A stretch of 64,000 nt of DNA, taken from contig CAJJDO010000056.1 of NCBI GenBank assembly GCA_905183005.1, forward strand, positions 307,296 to 371,295. The letters run 5' to 3'. The stretch comes from Paramecium pentaurelia. Taxonomy: Eukaryota; Ciliophora; Oligohymenophorea; Peniculida; Parameciidae. Positions 36,485 to 49,608 of the stretch are shown here, in pieces. The notes under the pieces are model-generated. The model had not been told where the DNA came from. It was given only the letters and a program-made list of their open reading frames with translations, and did no database searches. Each line of letters starts with the position of its first letter. The stretch's first letter is position 1. The position numbers and the translations under genes are program-made.

Positions 36485-38691
36485 AAATTTTTATTATATT
36501 TAAAAACACTATATTATTTTATCTTATTATAATTTTTTATTGTCAGTTTATATTAATAAATATCAATTTGAACGTTTATGCTTTATAAAGTTGAATTAAA
36601 TTAAATTACAAATAATGATGATTTTGTTAACTTAAAAACTTTCTAAACTTATAAAACTTGAATCTATTTAAATAATTTCATTAATTTATTTTAATTCCTG
36701 TTCAAAATTTATAAGACATACATATTTTTTATGATAATACCAGATAATGAAATAGAGATAATAAAAAATCTGTCTAAGATAGCATTATATGATTGAAGAC
36801 TCAAAAAATATTAAGGACGGCATAACATTTATTGTATTCAGATTCTTATGATTATAAAAAGCTATATTAATATAATTGAATTCTCTTACAAAACATAAAT
36901 TTTCCTTCTATCCCTTTTTATAGATATTTTGTGTTTATTTGAACATTATTTTCTAATCTTGATAGAAGAATTCCTTAACTCTATCCTATTTGATTCAAAG
37001 GAATATCTGGTGGGGTACTTTTTTAATAAAGGCTCGCGTATCACTTCATATACATCAAATTTTTTTCAGCCCGAATAATATTACTTTTACTTTTTAGGAT
37101 TCCTCATTATATAGAAAATATTACTAATTTTCATGAAATTCTTATTAATATTTGAATACTGATTAAAGCAAGATATATACAATTGATCCTAATTAATAAT
37201 TAATGTATGAATTTCCAATGTCATGAAGTATTAAAGAAATATTGTATAACTAATATTCTTTAATTTTATATTAAATAAATAATAAAGATAAAGATTTTTG
37301 TTTTATATATACGATTTTAATAAATAAATTAGATATTTCTTAATTAAAAATAACATCAAAAGAATTATGGATTTATCTTGATTATAGAGATTAAGTTAAT
37401 TAAATACGTAAAATCAAATTAATTTTAATATTTGTTTTGATCTTAAATCTAATACATATTTTATTTATTTGTTATTAGATATCTTATTAATATTTGTTTT
37501 CTCTTTTTTTTAATTATTCACTTTCCTGAAAAAATAGAATTTTCTTAGATAATTAATGTGTCTATTCAGAAGATATATTTAATTGATTCTACTCTTTTAC
37601 TCTTTTGCTATTACTTTGACAAACAATTGAAAATGAATTAAATTTAGCGAATTTAGAAAGCAATACAATTCATAAAAAGAATTTGTCAAAGTTATGACCA
37701 TACAATTAATTATAATTGATTTAAAGGATTTAATTATAGAAAAAAAATTAGAGAAATTCTAAAAACAATTAATAAATTCATTATTATGAATTCTTCTAAG
37801 CAATATGATTCCATAGAATTTATTACTAAGGGTAATATACATTTAATTGAAGAATTATTTTTTTTTTCTAATACTCATTATTGTAATTGTAGATTATGTA
37901 TTAATATGGAAGAAAAGAAGAAAAGTGGATGAACCTATTTTTCTATAATTTTCAAAACTTATTGTATAGTTTGTAAATATTGCCATATTAATTGGAAATG
38001 ATTCATTGAGAATGATAAAGAATTGATTGAGCTAAAGTCGAGAAGTTTTTGGAATTTTTTCAATAAATTCTGGTATAAATATTATGATGGAGGAAGATTT
38101 AATAAATGATTCAATATAATATTAAAAAATTAATGGAAAGTACTATTAGATATGATATAAAACCGTTTTCAGTAATAAAGATTATTGCAAATTTAATTGC
38201 TAGAAATTCTACAACTTTGAGTTTTTACAATCTTCCATTTTTATAAAAGGCTAAATAGCTAAAACTATATTAATTAAAGTCTCAATATTAAATAAGTAAA
38301 AAATCAAGAAATTTGAATCTAAATATTGTAATCTTAAAATCATACCGATTAAAAGATAATCATCTAAACTTAACTCCTTCTTTTAATGATGTATTATTTA
38401 TTGGATAAATTTACTGTTAATGATAAAGAGTTAGTCCATTGATATTTAATTTTAAGTTGTCTCTTCTATCGTTTCGTTTCTCACCTTCTCATTTTCATAC
38501 TGAATAAAATTTTCTTATGGTTACCCTCTTCCTTGATTCCAATATTTTTTATTAACTGTGTTAATACAAATTTTTTCATATTTACTTTTTAAAGTAGGCA
38601 TTATTAGTTAGACCTATTGTAAAGAACATTTAAAGGTTATCCTTTTGTATTAAATTTCATAAAACAAAAATAAAAATAACTTTCATTTCTG
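36485..38691. other. AT-rich stretch with a possible zinc-ribbon fragment
   Basis: Mostly AT-rich. Around 37820-38260 (plus) coding-like pieces appear, including HYCNCRLC and YCIVCKYCHINW, two Cys-pair knuckles about 27 residues apart. Further on comes YKTVFSNKDYCKFNCQKF in a different frame, with TGAs between. It could be a decayed zinc-ribbon protein or transposase N-terminus; not assigned. Confidence 0.3.
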
Positions 38692-39920
38692 ATGAGGTCT
38701 AAATTTGGGTCACGTGAGAGGCTGTCCTCTCCGATCCCAAAGAAAGCTATTAGTGTTCTATAGCACTTTGAGACGAATGCTGACCACGACACTCAAAGAA
38801 ATCAAAAGAAAAGCAAGAGAGTGAGATTTACGGATTCGCAGACTGGGCAATCTCTAAACCCCACCGTTGAGACTAGCTTATCAAGGGAAGATGTGCATAT
38901 TGCAATTTCATAAATCAAATAAGATTCTTATTTTGATTCAGTCTATTATTTTCAAAGAGGATGGAACCACATATCACTCTTAGATTAGTTTCAGCAGGTT
39001 TTTGAGTGACTAATAGTATTTAGCTGACCCTCCAATTTCATTTATTATCCCAATTTAAGAAATTCTAAAAGATTCATCTACTAGAATATGATAGTCAAAT
39101 TCGTCAACCCTTTAATCCCCAATGCACAGATAATGTATAGCTATTGTTCTTAAGCCTTTTTAGACCTTTTAAGCAGCTCTATATGGTAATCCAATCACTT
39201 AAAATAATAATCTTACAATGATATATCATTGAGAATGTCAAGAGACCGCTAAAAATCTTGGCATATTATTGAATAACTTTAAGCTTAATTGACTAAATCC
39301 GTGAAGAAATAGAGTAAGATCAAAATCCCTGAAAAAAAAGTCAAAAGAACAAAAAATAATAAGAAAATATCTAAATTAGGGAGTAGATATAAACAAGTCA
39401 ACGAAGTAAACATTGAGGTAAATATAAAGCTTTTTTTTTATCCCATCCAAACAATGATCACAGTTTTTCAAGGTCAGACGAAGTTTAAGTTTGATTTGTA
39501 ATAAGTGTTAGAAGTAGTATAAGTTCGAAAATAAACTTTAATTAGCTCAATCAAATTTTAACCACTAGATCATTAATTAAAGAAGAAGTCTTCCCCACAT
39601 AGATTCTATAATAAGTCTAACTAACCAAAATGTTCAAGTAGGATCACGGAAGAAGTCCCTAAACAAACTCACTTTCGTTAACTCCCATACCATGCCGATG
39701 TTAGAGTTCTGATAATGCAGTAATTATAAATATGCTCAATTAATTATATCAGCAACATGAAATTTGGTGAATAGGGAAAAAGCCTTACTCCTTAGATGGT
39801 CTACTCCTATTTATTTATGCTTAAGTCATTCCACATATGGATCAAACTAGTGGGCTCAAATAAAAATTATCAATTAAGAGAAAATTTATGAGAATACTAG
39901 GGTCAAAAATTAAATTTTGA
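38692..39920 (+). pseudogene. GC-richer coding island, unrecognised, several frameshifts
   Basis: From ATG at 38692 a 105-codon frame (to TGA 39007) has clearly protein-like content: RSKFGSRERLSSPIPKKA, then HDTQRNQKKSKRVRFTDS, TGQSLNPTVETSLSRED and YYFQRGWNHISLLDQ. After the TGA, coding-like pieces continue in changing frames to about 39900, such as MHRQCIAIVLKPFQTFQAAL, CQETAKNLGILLNN and YHADVRVLIMQQLQICSI. Gln is encoded partly by TAA/TAG. This is a decayed gene of at least 1.2 kb. No family was recognised. The base composition is unlike the flanks and similar to the islands at 1-730, 1586-1876, 54.6 kb and 63.1 kb. Confidence 0.45.
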
Positions 39921-40359
39921 TTGGCGGTTGGCAAAATAAAAAATGTACAAGTCCATATCTTATTTTATTTCATATGTTAGTAATTATTTATTTAAGTTGT
40001 AATACTGATTTAACACCTTAAAAAAACTCACTAGTGAGGTGAAAAAGAAGAGGCAAAACTTTGTTTTTTAATTTTCAAAAAGTAATTTCCTTAATCAAAA
40101 ATGTAATTCAAACAATTTGAAAAATATCTTATGTCATATAATTAGTTCTACTATTATAATAAAAAATATCAAATTTTGCTTTTTTAATATAAATTTTTGT
40201 ATTTCCGCTTAAAAATTTACACAAACTTGAAAAACCTATTTTTAAATACAGATCTAAAATAGGTATCTATAAACACATCATAAAAAATAATATAAGATAA
40301 ATTGTTATGAAAAAATTTGTTATGTTCTTGAAAATATTATTTTTCACTTTTAGATTATG
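39921..40359. other. AT-rich stretch
   Basis: No gene recognised; it may include decayed 3' sequence of the adjacent minus-strand WD40 fragment. Confidence 0.4.
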
Positions 40360-40703
40360 CTTTCCAAAATAAACTACCTTAAGATTCAAATAATGATCTT
40401 CAATTGTACCCATTTCAATTTACAAAATCTCCCTTTATGATTAAGGCTCCTTATGCTTAAAATATTGGTGTTTCTGTGATAAGAAGAAAAGTTATAATTC
40501 CGGTGACTATATTATAAAGAATAATATTTACATTAAGGGTTGTTTTAAAAAAGGGTTGTTTTAAATTTTGTTAAAATATCTTTATAATTGTTATTAGATG
40601 GTTAAATTTCTTATCCTTTTTATGTATCCCATAAACGAATAAAGTTAACACTACTACCAAAAAATAAGGAATTTCCATTAGGAGAAATAAAGACTGAGTT
40701 GAT
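40360..40703 (-). pseudogene. WD40-family C-terminal fragment
   Basis: The minus strand carries the last WD40 repeat (NSVFISPNGNSLFFGSS, then IRLWDTQKGQE), a 25-nt GTA...TAG intron in the family position, and the C-terminal domain (TPIFQAQGALIIKGDFVN...LFESQGSLF). Two TGAs interrupt the C-terminal domain. Everything upstream of the last repeat is missing: similarity stops at about 40703, where a head-to-head WD40 gene begins on the plus strand. It is a truncated, inactivated copy. Confidence 0.85.
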
Positions 40704-41774
40704 CTAATCCAAGATGTTGATGAAACTATTTATAAGAAGATTCTTGAAATACTTAGAAGAGAAAAAGTATCAGACATCCTTGAATTCTTTTCGAAGACAA
40801 ACAAATAAAACTTTTATGAATCTTTAATCAATAAGCAAGAGAAATTAAAGGATATCAAGAAGTAGATAAAGAAAATCACAAATGTATTGAAAAATATTTA
40901 GGATCATAAATTAAGTAAAGATGACTATTCTTCAGAGACTTAGGAAAATTAAAGATCCGATCTAATAAAGAGTGTGAAGAATAACAAGGGAATCATAGAG
41001 TTTATCAAAATTGGTAGTTTTCCTTTCAAGTTTAGATATAAAATTTATTAAATGTGGATCAGATTGGCTTAGTTAATTAGTATCCATGAAGGTTGATATT
41101 ATAGACCAATCCTTTGAGAATATCAGAATAGAAAATACATCTTTAATTAGTGGTAATTTTGTTAGATGCAACCTGAGTGGATCTGAATTTGATAATGTTG
41201 ACATTAGTGGAGTCAATTTAAATGGAGCTGAACTATTCAATTGTAAATGGAAGAACCTAAAAATACATGAATTGAACAAATTAGATGACCATAGTGGTTG
41301 GATCTTATCAGTCTGTTTATCTTCTGATGGAAATATATTAGCTTCTGGTAGTGGTGATAAGTCAATTCGAATATGGGATGTCAAAAAGGGGAAATAAAAA
41401 GTCAAATTAGATGGTAATAGTGACACCATCTGGTCAGTCTGTTTCTCTCCTGATGGAAATACATTAGCCTCTGGTAGTGGTGATAAATCTATTAGACTAT
41501 GGGATGTTAAGAATGGAAAAGAAATTTTACCTGCTTACAAAACTTATAAGGATATTCTTGCTTAATTTCAAACACCGCTATTTTAAAACAATCCTCTGTT
41601 ATGTATTTCTATCATTATAATTATTTAGTATCGAACAGTATTACAGTTCTAAGAATATCTCAAATTCCATTATTTTAAGCATAAGGAGATTTTGTAAATT
41701 ACGGGGGATAAAATTTTAGATAATTATTTAAATCTAAAGGAAGTTGCTTTTTAGAAGATTTTAAATAAATGTGA
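40698..41774 (+). pseudogene. Truncated pentapeptide + two-repeat WD40 gene
   Basis: The coding match begins without a start codon at 40698, directly after an in-frame TGA, with VDLIQDVDETIYKKILEILR (family N-terminal domain). A one-base frameshift in an A run near 41010 separates this from the next part. Then come the pentapeptide region (ISGNFVRCNLSGSEFDNVDI), two WD40 repeats (LASGSGDKSIRIWDV and a near copy), a 26-nt intron at 41603-41628 and the C-terminal domain (LRISQIPLFQAQGDF...LFKSKGSCFLEDF), ending at TGA 41772-41774. About seven residues of the usual QGALIFKGEF block are deleted. Only two WD40 repeats cannot form a propeller. The missing start and the frameshift make it a pseudogene, though the A-run shift could be a sequencing error. 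Confidence 0.9.
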
Positions 41775-43166
41775 AATTTATTCTTCATTAACAATATTAC
41801 AATTATAATTACAATCAATATCCAATATTTTAAAATTACCTCTTCACCAGATTCTCTCTTCATCTTCACTTCTTAAGGTAAAAAGGTATATGTTTTTCCA
41901 AAGTTTTTTTCCATTTCAGTTAAATATACATCTCATTTATTTTTATATTATTAAAATATATGGTAAATCTATTGTAGGGAATAATTATCGATATGTCTTA
42001 AAAACTGTTTTCAATTAATATTTATAAAAATCTTAAATTAAATGATACTACATTTAATAAATACTCTACAAAGTGTTTACAGAGAACAGCGAGTACAATG
42101 AAGAGACTAAAATAATGTTTGAAATGATTACTTAAAAAAGTAATGTAACAAAACTTCCTTCTCTTTAAATCATCTAAGATAATATGAAAGATTTACTTTA
42201 TTATTATTTATAAAAAAATTAATAGTTTTAAAAAAATTTAGTTTAAATAGTAAAAGATTTATTTTATAGCAAAGATGATAAAAAAGATGCATCGATAATT
42301 AAAAGTTAATTCTAGAATTAATCTAAACTATAAAAAAAAGAGATTGAATGATTTTTCAAAAGCACTTTATTCAAAGTAATGTATCGATAACCATTTATTT
42401 TTATTTATTAATTCATATCAAAAAGTATTAGATATTTTAAAAGACTGAAAAGATATTTTAATCATCAAGAAGTAGGATATTATTGAAAGGATGAAGATTT
42501 AAGGAGATAATTATATCTTCCCTAATAACCAAAAAATACTCTTAATTACTGATTAACTTAAAGTCTATATGAACCTCAATCTACATTCAAAAGCAACTGT
42601 TAACAATACTTTTAAATTAGGTATAAATAATTGGTATTGTTATATATTTCCAAAATTGTTAGTTGATAGTGGTAACATGCATTAGTTTTTCATGAATTAA
42701 CTTGTTCAATATTCTATTAATTGTATAATTATCTATATAAAAAAAGATATAAAAAGAAGGAAATAAATAATACCTAGTATTATGTATATATATGTGTATG
42801 TTTATAATTAAAAAATTATAATTCAACTATTATTCAATAATGTTAAATTTATGTCATCCTAAAATTGGGTTATAATTATTTATTAATTCTTAATTAAAAG
42901 TAATTCAATTTCAAAATATGATTTAGTGTTAATTGAGAAACTTAATTTTTTTAATAACAATTATGAAATTTTTTTTGAATACTTCCAATTGAGCATTCAT
43001 AAATCCTGAATATATTTATTGAGCTTCAATAATCCTTATTTGCTACTATTTTTGTAAAATAGTTCTGACTCTGAAATAGAACAGGTAAATAATCGAATTG
43101 AGGTACCTAGCTTAAATTTTTATTTAAAAGGCTCCTTTCCTCCTTCACCAAAATTAGTGTAGATTT
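41775..43166. other. AT-rich stretch, nothing recognised
   Basis: No coding-like frame, RNA gene or repeat identified. Confidence 0.5.
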
Positions 43167-43250
43167 TATTAATCATTACTATCAGATGCTAATATATTCC
43201 CATCAGGGGATAAACAGACTGATCAGAGTATGAAAAGTGGCCGACATAAC
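43167..43250 (-). pseudogene. WD40 repeat fragment
   Basis: A single remnant of a WD40 repeat, SVCLSPDGNILASDSND, on the minus strand with a TGA just before it. It matches the repeats of the neighbouring WD40 genes. No further repeats are visible on either side. Confidence 0.7.
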
Positions 43251-44617
43251 AGTTTTTCTCTAAAATGAAACCTTGTTTTTATTGATTTTATGTTCCTTTA
43301 AAAGAAGAATCAAAAAACGATCTCAAAATACTGTAATTTAATTTGGGCTATAAATAATAGCATTTTATGGATTTGGTAAAAATATATTGGGCGTAAAGTC
43401 ACTTATATAGATTTTTTGAGCAATGATGAAGAATTAATTATATTGATGATTATAATATGTTTTGGTCTAGATTATAATCAAACTAAAATTAAGAGAAAGA
43501 GAGAATTATTAATGATGTGTTTTACAATTAATGTGAAGTGATGCACCAGTCATTTATAATAGATACTCTTCTATAAAAATAAAGCTAAAATATCTTAAGG
43601 GAAAAAGTGAAGAGGCGCTGCTAAGAATTATATTCTAAATAATGAGAGATGAGAAATGGGATCAATATGTTAATTACAACCAATTTAAGATAAAAAACCA
43701 ATTTGAACAGTATTAATTTTCTTACTTCTGATAGTTCTGAAGGTTTCTACAAAATATGATTCAAAAAATTTTCAGAAATAAATAAGGCCTATGATAGGGC
43801 TACCTTAAAAAGGTAAAGCTGGGTGTACTCTATTCAAAGGAACCAATTTAATAGAGAATAGGTAACCAAAATTAACAATCATTTCAAAATTTATTTCAAT
43901 CCCTAGATTTTCATTCACAAAATTTTAATATGTGTCTTAATTTATATAAATCAAAGGATGCTGATTTTCTTTTTATTTAAGCTTCATAATGGTTTCTTTT
44001 TCTAGCCTTAAAAGGAATTTATTAGGGAGATTTAAATATCAAAAACTTACCTATGTAATCAACTATTTTAATATTAGTATTTATATATATATAGATGATT
44101 AATGTTCTTCTTGGTTACGTAAAACTTGAAAAATTTGGATTAGAATTATAAAAGAAATCAAAAAATTGTTTTTAAAAATAGATTGAATTTATTGTTGCTA
44201 AATCATTTGCATATGATTATTATCTTTAAATGTCAAAATTAAATATATTATTAGGTTTTTTAAAGTTTATCACAATTAATTAAAATATGACAGTAAAGCA
44301 ATATTCCTTTACTTTAAAATAATGAAAACAGTTGAATGATAACATTATCAAAATTTCTAGAGAGCAAAATCAAAATCTTTATATCTATATCCAATTATAA
44401 GAGTAGTGAACTTTCAGAATTTTCAAAGTTTAAAAGCGACATAAATTATTAAGATTCCATATTTATTTTAAGAGAGGTTCAAAACTGAATGTCCTCCTCC
44501 TATTTTTCTAATTAAAAGTATAATTTAGAATTTATTTATGGTTAATTTATTTTATTGTTTTTAAATGTTAACACCATAATTCTCATATGACTCTAATACC
44601 AACTTTTTTATGGATGA
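43251..44617. other. AT-rich stretch, nothing firm
   Basis: No recognisable gene. Short GC-richer spots near 43600 and 43790 carry no clear frame. Confidence 0.4.
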
Positions 44618-45483
44618 CCACTATGCTTAGCAATTACAATCAACTATAATCATGAATTATTAATTGCAGGTGAGTATGCTTAAATTAAATTATTCCAGTT
44701 AAAAGTTGGTGAATTGAGATTATTGAAAATTCTTATTAACTCTTTGATATGGCTACTCTTAATTAGATTAAGACAAAACCAAATTTTATGTCTGGTTCAT
44801 TCTGATAGTGTGTACGTTATCTAGTTATTTACCTTAGTGAAAATCTTATAATTTGTGGTTCAAATTTCATCGAATTTAGGTCTTCAACTACTGAAATTCA
44901 AAAGCACTAATAATGGATTTAATTTTAAATTATAAGCCTTGAAAATTCAGTTTATCTTGGATTATCATTGAATTGAAGTGGAAAAGAATAAATTTATGTG
45001 GAAATAATAAAGTAATCCTAGTTATGAAGGGTTCAAATATATAAAAATAGTTTATTACTAAAATAATTAATGTAGAAAGCAATGGTTTTTGGATTGGATT
45101 ACATCTCAGAAAAAATATTCGCATTTTAAACATATAAACCAAATTATTTTAAAATCTTCCTTTCCTTTTAGCTATCAGGAGACTATGTTAAATCCTTAGA
45201 TATTCCAGTCAAAAGAGTAATGAACCCTGTAACGAATATTTTTCATCTGTTTATATTCCCTAGAACTAAATTATCTCATCAAAAATAGTCAAACTATTAA
45301 TATTATTAATATTAGTAGCGCTTAATCAGAGAATGAATAAGATTTGCATTTTAATATATAGCAAAGCATTCAATTTAGAACATCAAGTATATTTGGAACA
45401 ATGAGTGATAATGGCGAATATCTAATTACTTGGGATCATCATACTAGTTAAATTAATATAAGAAAATATATGAAAAAATAGTT
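44618..45483 (+). pseudogene. Decayed B-box/WD40 paralogue (WD40 part only)
   Basis: Pieces in changing frames match, in order, the protein at 49609-51093. CLAITINYNHELLIAGEYAQ corresponds to the first WD40 strand. ENSVYLGLSLN and FGLDYISEKIFAFQ correspond to middle blocks. IFGTMSDNGEYLITWDHHTS and INIRKY correspond to the conserved C-terminus. The zinc module and first third are absent, several TGAs and frameshifts occur, and the last block ends about 45483. It faces its intact paralogue in opposite orientation, about 4 kb away. Confidence 0.75.
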
Positions 45484-47639
45484 AACAAAAAGGAATCATT
45501 TAATTAATTTTAAATATTTTCACTATTATTTCAATCAAACCATTTTTTCCTAATTTATATTAAATTTTGAAATATATTCTAAATCAATTTTGATATGAAA
45601 AATTTTTTATAAATTATCTTCTAATTTTTCTATATCGCCTTAGGTTTGCTAATAAAATTTATTAGATATAAAAATTCAATTTTTAGAAAATTTCAAATTC
45701 ATAATTAGGAAGATATAATTAATCTGGAAAATTTCATCTAGGTTTAAACAACAATTGGTAATAGAGATTATTGAATCACAAGAAATCTTAATATAATTAT
45801 TCACGATTTAATATTGTAAGATATGATATTTATTAATGCTTATCAATATCTCAAAAAAATCTAAAATATTAAAGGCAAATAATAATTCATAAATATATTT
45901 TAATTTCTACTGCAAAGGAAAAGTAATTGGAATTTAAAGCTGCAATTGGAATAAATCAATTACATTCCAAATTAAAGAAATAATAGTGATCAATATGAGA
46001 AATTCAATTGAATTCAATATGAACATCAATTACGATTCAATCTTCTCAGTTATAAAATCTGATTATATATGATTATTAAATCATAGTTATGTTTGAATTA
46101 TCCATCGAATAAATTCTCTGATATAATAAGGAAAAACTAAGTTTTTCTTGGTACTTCACCTATTATTGGGTTTGATTAAATTTTCAAATTATGTCATCTA
46201 AACTAGTAATAATTATCATAAAATAAAATTATGATTTTCATAATTTTAATTGATCAAAACATTTTTTAATTTATTTAAATTAAGTATTTCAATACTAATA
46301 GTTAAAATCAATTGTAAACTAATAAGATAGAATAGAAATTGTAGAATTAACAAAACAAAATATTTCAATATCAATCTGTTAGGTTGTTAGTTGAGATGGT
46401 CCAAGCTTTTACTTCTAATTTTTCTTTTTCATTTATCTCTCTTTGTTTTATATTTTGGTCTTTTCTAAGCCACTCTTCTATTATTTTTGGAGAACTTGAA
46501 ACATTATTTTTTAAGGGTTAAAAAGTGAATCTCCTTTATATTTCTTTCACTCTTGAATGATTATTTAATTTTGATTAATTTTTAATACTTTTTTGATTAT
46601 TAGATCTATAAGAAAGCAGATATAATAAATAAATTTATATTTTAGCAGTAAAACCTGGAGTTCTTTTATTCTTATTTCAATCCTGGAATATAATCAGTTA
46701 TGAAATATTTATTAGGATTTATTCTTAAGTTTTTCTTTGAAGTGAATTATTTTTTAATTGAGGAATAAAATAATAAATATTTCTTAAAATCATGTGTTAA
46801 AACTTAAAATATTGTTATTTATTAGAAGCCAATAATTATATGAGAGAAATAGAAAAATATTTCACTATATATCTAAAGAGTTAGAAAAAGATGGCAATTA
46901 CTAGTTTTTTGCTTACCTGAATAATTCAATTTTTGTTAATTTTGATAAATTTTTGGTAATTCAATCTATTAGAGCCATTATTTTTAATCTTTATTCTGAA
47001 ATTAAGGATTTTTTCTGAACCAAGTAATATACCTGAGATGCTACCTTGAAAAGTTTAGTTGTCACTTCAATTATTTTTTAATATTATTTAAAATAATTGT
47101 GAATTTTTTCACATTCAAAACAATTTTTAAAAACTCATCAATTTCAAAATCATGAATCATCCTTTCTTTTTATTTTTAATCAAAGTCTTATATTAAATTA
47201 ACTAAAGAAAAGACAGTTCACAGTTTATTATATTTAATATAAAAAATTAACTTTTTCACATTGAATATCTGCCATGTCATGTGCATTTCTTATCAATTTA
47301 TTTGAAAAGTGAGTAATTATCAAATTAATGACCATTCTTTCAATATGTGCTATAAACCAATAATCAAATTCAAAAAAAGCTTTTGTTGTTTTCTAAATAT
47401 TGCTGCCTCTTAACCTTGTAAATATTTTTAAATTATGAAAGTAAGTTTCATTTAGAGTGATCTATTTTCTGCTCTATTTACTCAGATTCATTTTTCTTAT
47501 TTTATCATTTTTTGTTTCTATGATCTAATTCATGTGATTTTTTATCTTAAATTGATACTTTTGCTCTTTTAAAGAATTTCAATGATCTTTTTCTTCTATA
47601 AAAAACTTAATAAACTAGAAATAATGAATACAATTATAA
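45484..47639. other. AT-rich stretch with a possible C-terminal gene fragment
   Basis: On the minus strand, 46371-46620 reads as a Lys/Glu-rich C-terminus (SPKIIEEWLRKDQNIKQREI...) ending at TGA 46371-46373. It has about 80 open codons, no upstream gene was traced and no family recognised. The rest shows nothing. Confidence 0.3.
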
Positions 47640-47920
47640 GTCAAATCATCTCTTGTTATTCCAAAAATATTTTCAACGTCAAAATATGTTTTGAAAATAG
47701 ACTAATCCTCATCCAGGTATAAAGAACATTGATTAGACATATCTTCTCCAGTAACTATTCTGCGGTGATTCCTAGGTCAATATTTCTTGATTTATAGACT
47801 TTGTCTAGTTAGTTTCTTAATTAAATCTTGCTTGCTTTTTTGAAAAATTGTACAATTTTGACTTTGATCTTCTCATTCTAAAATAATTCAGTTAAAAAAA
47901 TTTGAAAGATTTATATCTTA
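47640..47920 (-). pseudogene. Copy 3 of the unrecognised protein family
   Basis: The minus strand reads KIKVKIVQFFKKASKIQLRN, then NIDLGITAEQLLEKICLINV, which aligns block for block with copies 1 and 2 (IDLG...L..K.WLINVLY). A frameshift then leads to DVENIFGITRDDLTY, matching VFGLTKDDLTQ of copy 2. The first half of the family (EANxxVGS...SEYL) was not found upstream. It is a decayed fragment. Confidence 0.5.
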
Positions 47921-49608
47921 TAGCCAAGAGATTACCTTTAATTTGTTTATAGTCAGCGACAATATCCTAGATTTATAAATTAGATTAACCGACATTCTAA
48001 AGACTGCATTAATTAATCAAACAGGGCTTAAAATAGAAATTTGTGGCTAAATAATGTTGGAAAAAGAGAAGTCTTAATCCTAAGCTTCCTACATTTCTTT
48101 AGTAGGAAAACAAAAAATTTAAGAATGTTATTATTATTAGGCAACCTATTTCCACATAGGAGTAATAATAGGATCCTAAGTAAAAAGTTACCTCTAAGAT
48201 TATTCAGCAGTCATGACAGAATTGGATTTAATATTATTTTATTCTTCTTAAATTTATTCTCTCTCTATTTTGATTTATTTCTAATACAATATTTGGTTCT
48301 TTATTTCAACTTATTTTCTTAGTTAATATATGCCCAAATGCCATATACATTAGAGTCATAAACAATAGAAACTTATCGAAAATTTTAGAGAAATTTAAAA
48401 TCCAATTTAATTAGGCCATGAGAAGTACATCTAATTCAGTTTCATAGACTTCATAAAGTGAATGTTATTAGTGTCCCTAAAGTTAAGCAAAAAGGTAAAT
48501 TATAAATCCATCTCATTAGATGAATTGATCCCTTAATTTTAATTCCTTTTGGATATGTTATCATAATAGGTTCTTTTTTGGAAAGATGCTATTATCATGT
48601 AAGAAGATTATCCTACTAGCTTCTCAAATTTAAATAGCTCAATTATTGATTATTAATTGTATCCTTAATTAATTATAAGTTATTTTAGTATTATTTAAAT
48701 GATGGACTAGTTTATTTTCAATTAAATACTTGATAGATCTTATTTGATAAAAAAAATGGGTATTATTTAAACAAAATTATATTTTATATACTAATGTTCA
48801 TTAAAATTAACATATTGTATTTAATTATCCAAAAAGTAAATTATTTTCATATTATTAATTTTCTTGTTAAGTCTGCAATAAAATGTTTGAGGTTTAAGTT
48901 TAGAGTATTCTTCAAGGAAATAATCTTTCGATTATTTTGATAATTAATTTAAAATGTTAAAAAATCAAAAGTCTAAAACAAATATTCATTTTGAAATCTT
49001 ATATAATCACGTAACCTGAATTAAATTGCCTGATCTACATTTTATTCAGTAAATACTTTTTTGATATTGGTGGCAAATATAACAATTAACTATTCTTATA
49101 TTTCTTAATGCAATAGGATTATTCTTTATAATTTTAATTGCCTTTAAAAAGCCATCACAATTATTTAATCTCAATAAATGGGATTTGCTTAAATTAAATA
49201 TTTGTGACCATTAGATTGTTGAGTTAAATAGATAGTTCACTACACTAACGACATAGTAAACTTTGATTTTATTCTTAGTTACTTAATTGATAATATTTGT
49301 AAACTTAAAGATATTCCTATTAGAAGAAGATCTTATTAATTAAATATAGTTTCAATAATTTTATCCAAATAATTATTGTTGAATAATGTTTAAAATCAAA
49401 TTAATTAAGATGCTATTTCAAGCATTTGTAGTTTAATTTCAATTAAAATTATTTTTCCATTAATTACTTCATTATAATAGAAGGAAATTAAATTTATTTT
49501 AGTAAATTTGTCAAAGAAAATTTTAGTATCAAGCTTAATTTTATATAAAAATTATATTAAATAATTTTATAATTTCTTCTAATTTTTGAAGCTTATATAT
49601 TAAATTAT
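47921..49608. other. AT-rich stretch, nothing recognised
   Basis: No gene recognised. An open frame at 48041-48322 is hydrophobic and featureless. Confidence 0.4.

Noticed and set aside
41073..41429. Minus-strand open frame of 118 codons
   Set aside because: Antisense shadow of the pentapeptide/WD40 coding sequence on the plus strand.
44930..45142. Minus-strand 70-codon open frame
   Set aside because: Lies antisense within the decayed B-box/WD40 copy on the plus strand.
48041..48322. Hydrophobic 93-codon open frame
   Set aside because: No signal or membrane-protein pattern beyond Leu/Phe richness; no support from family resemblance.
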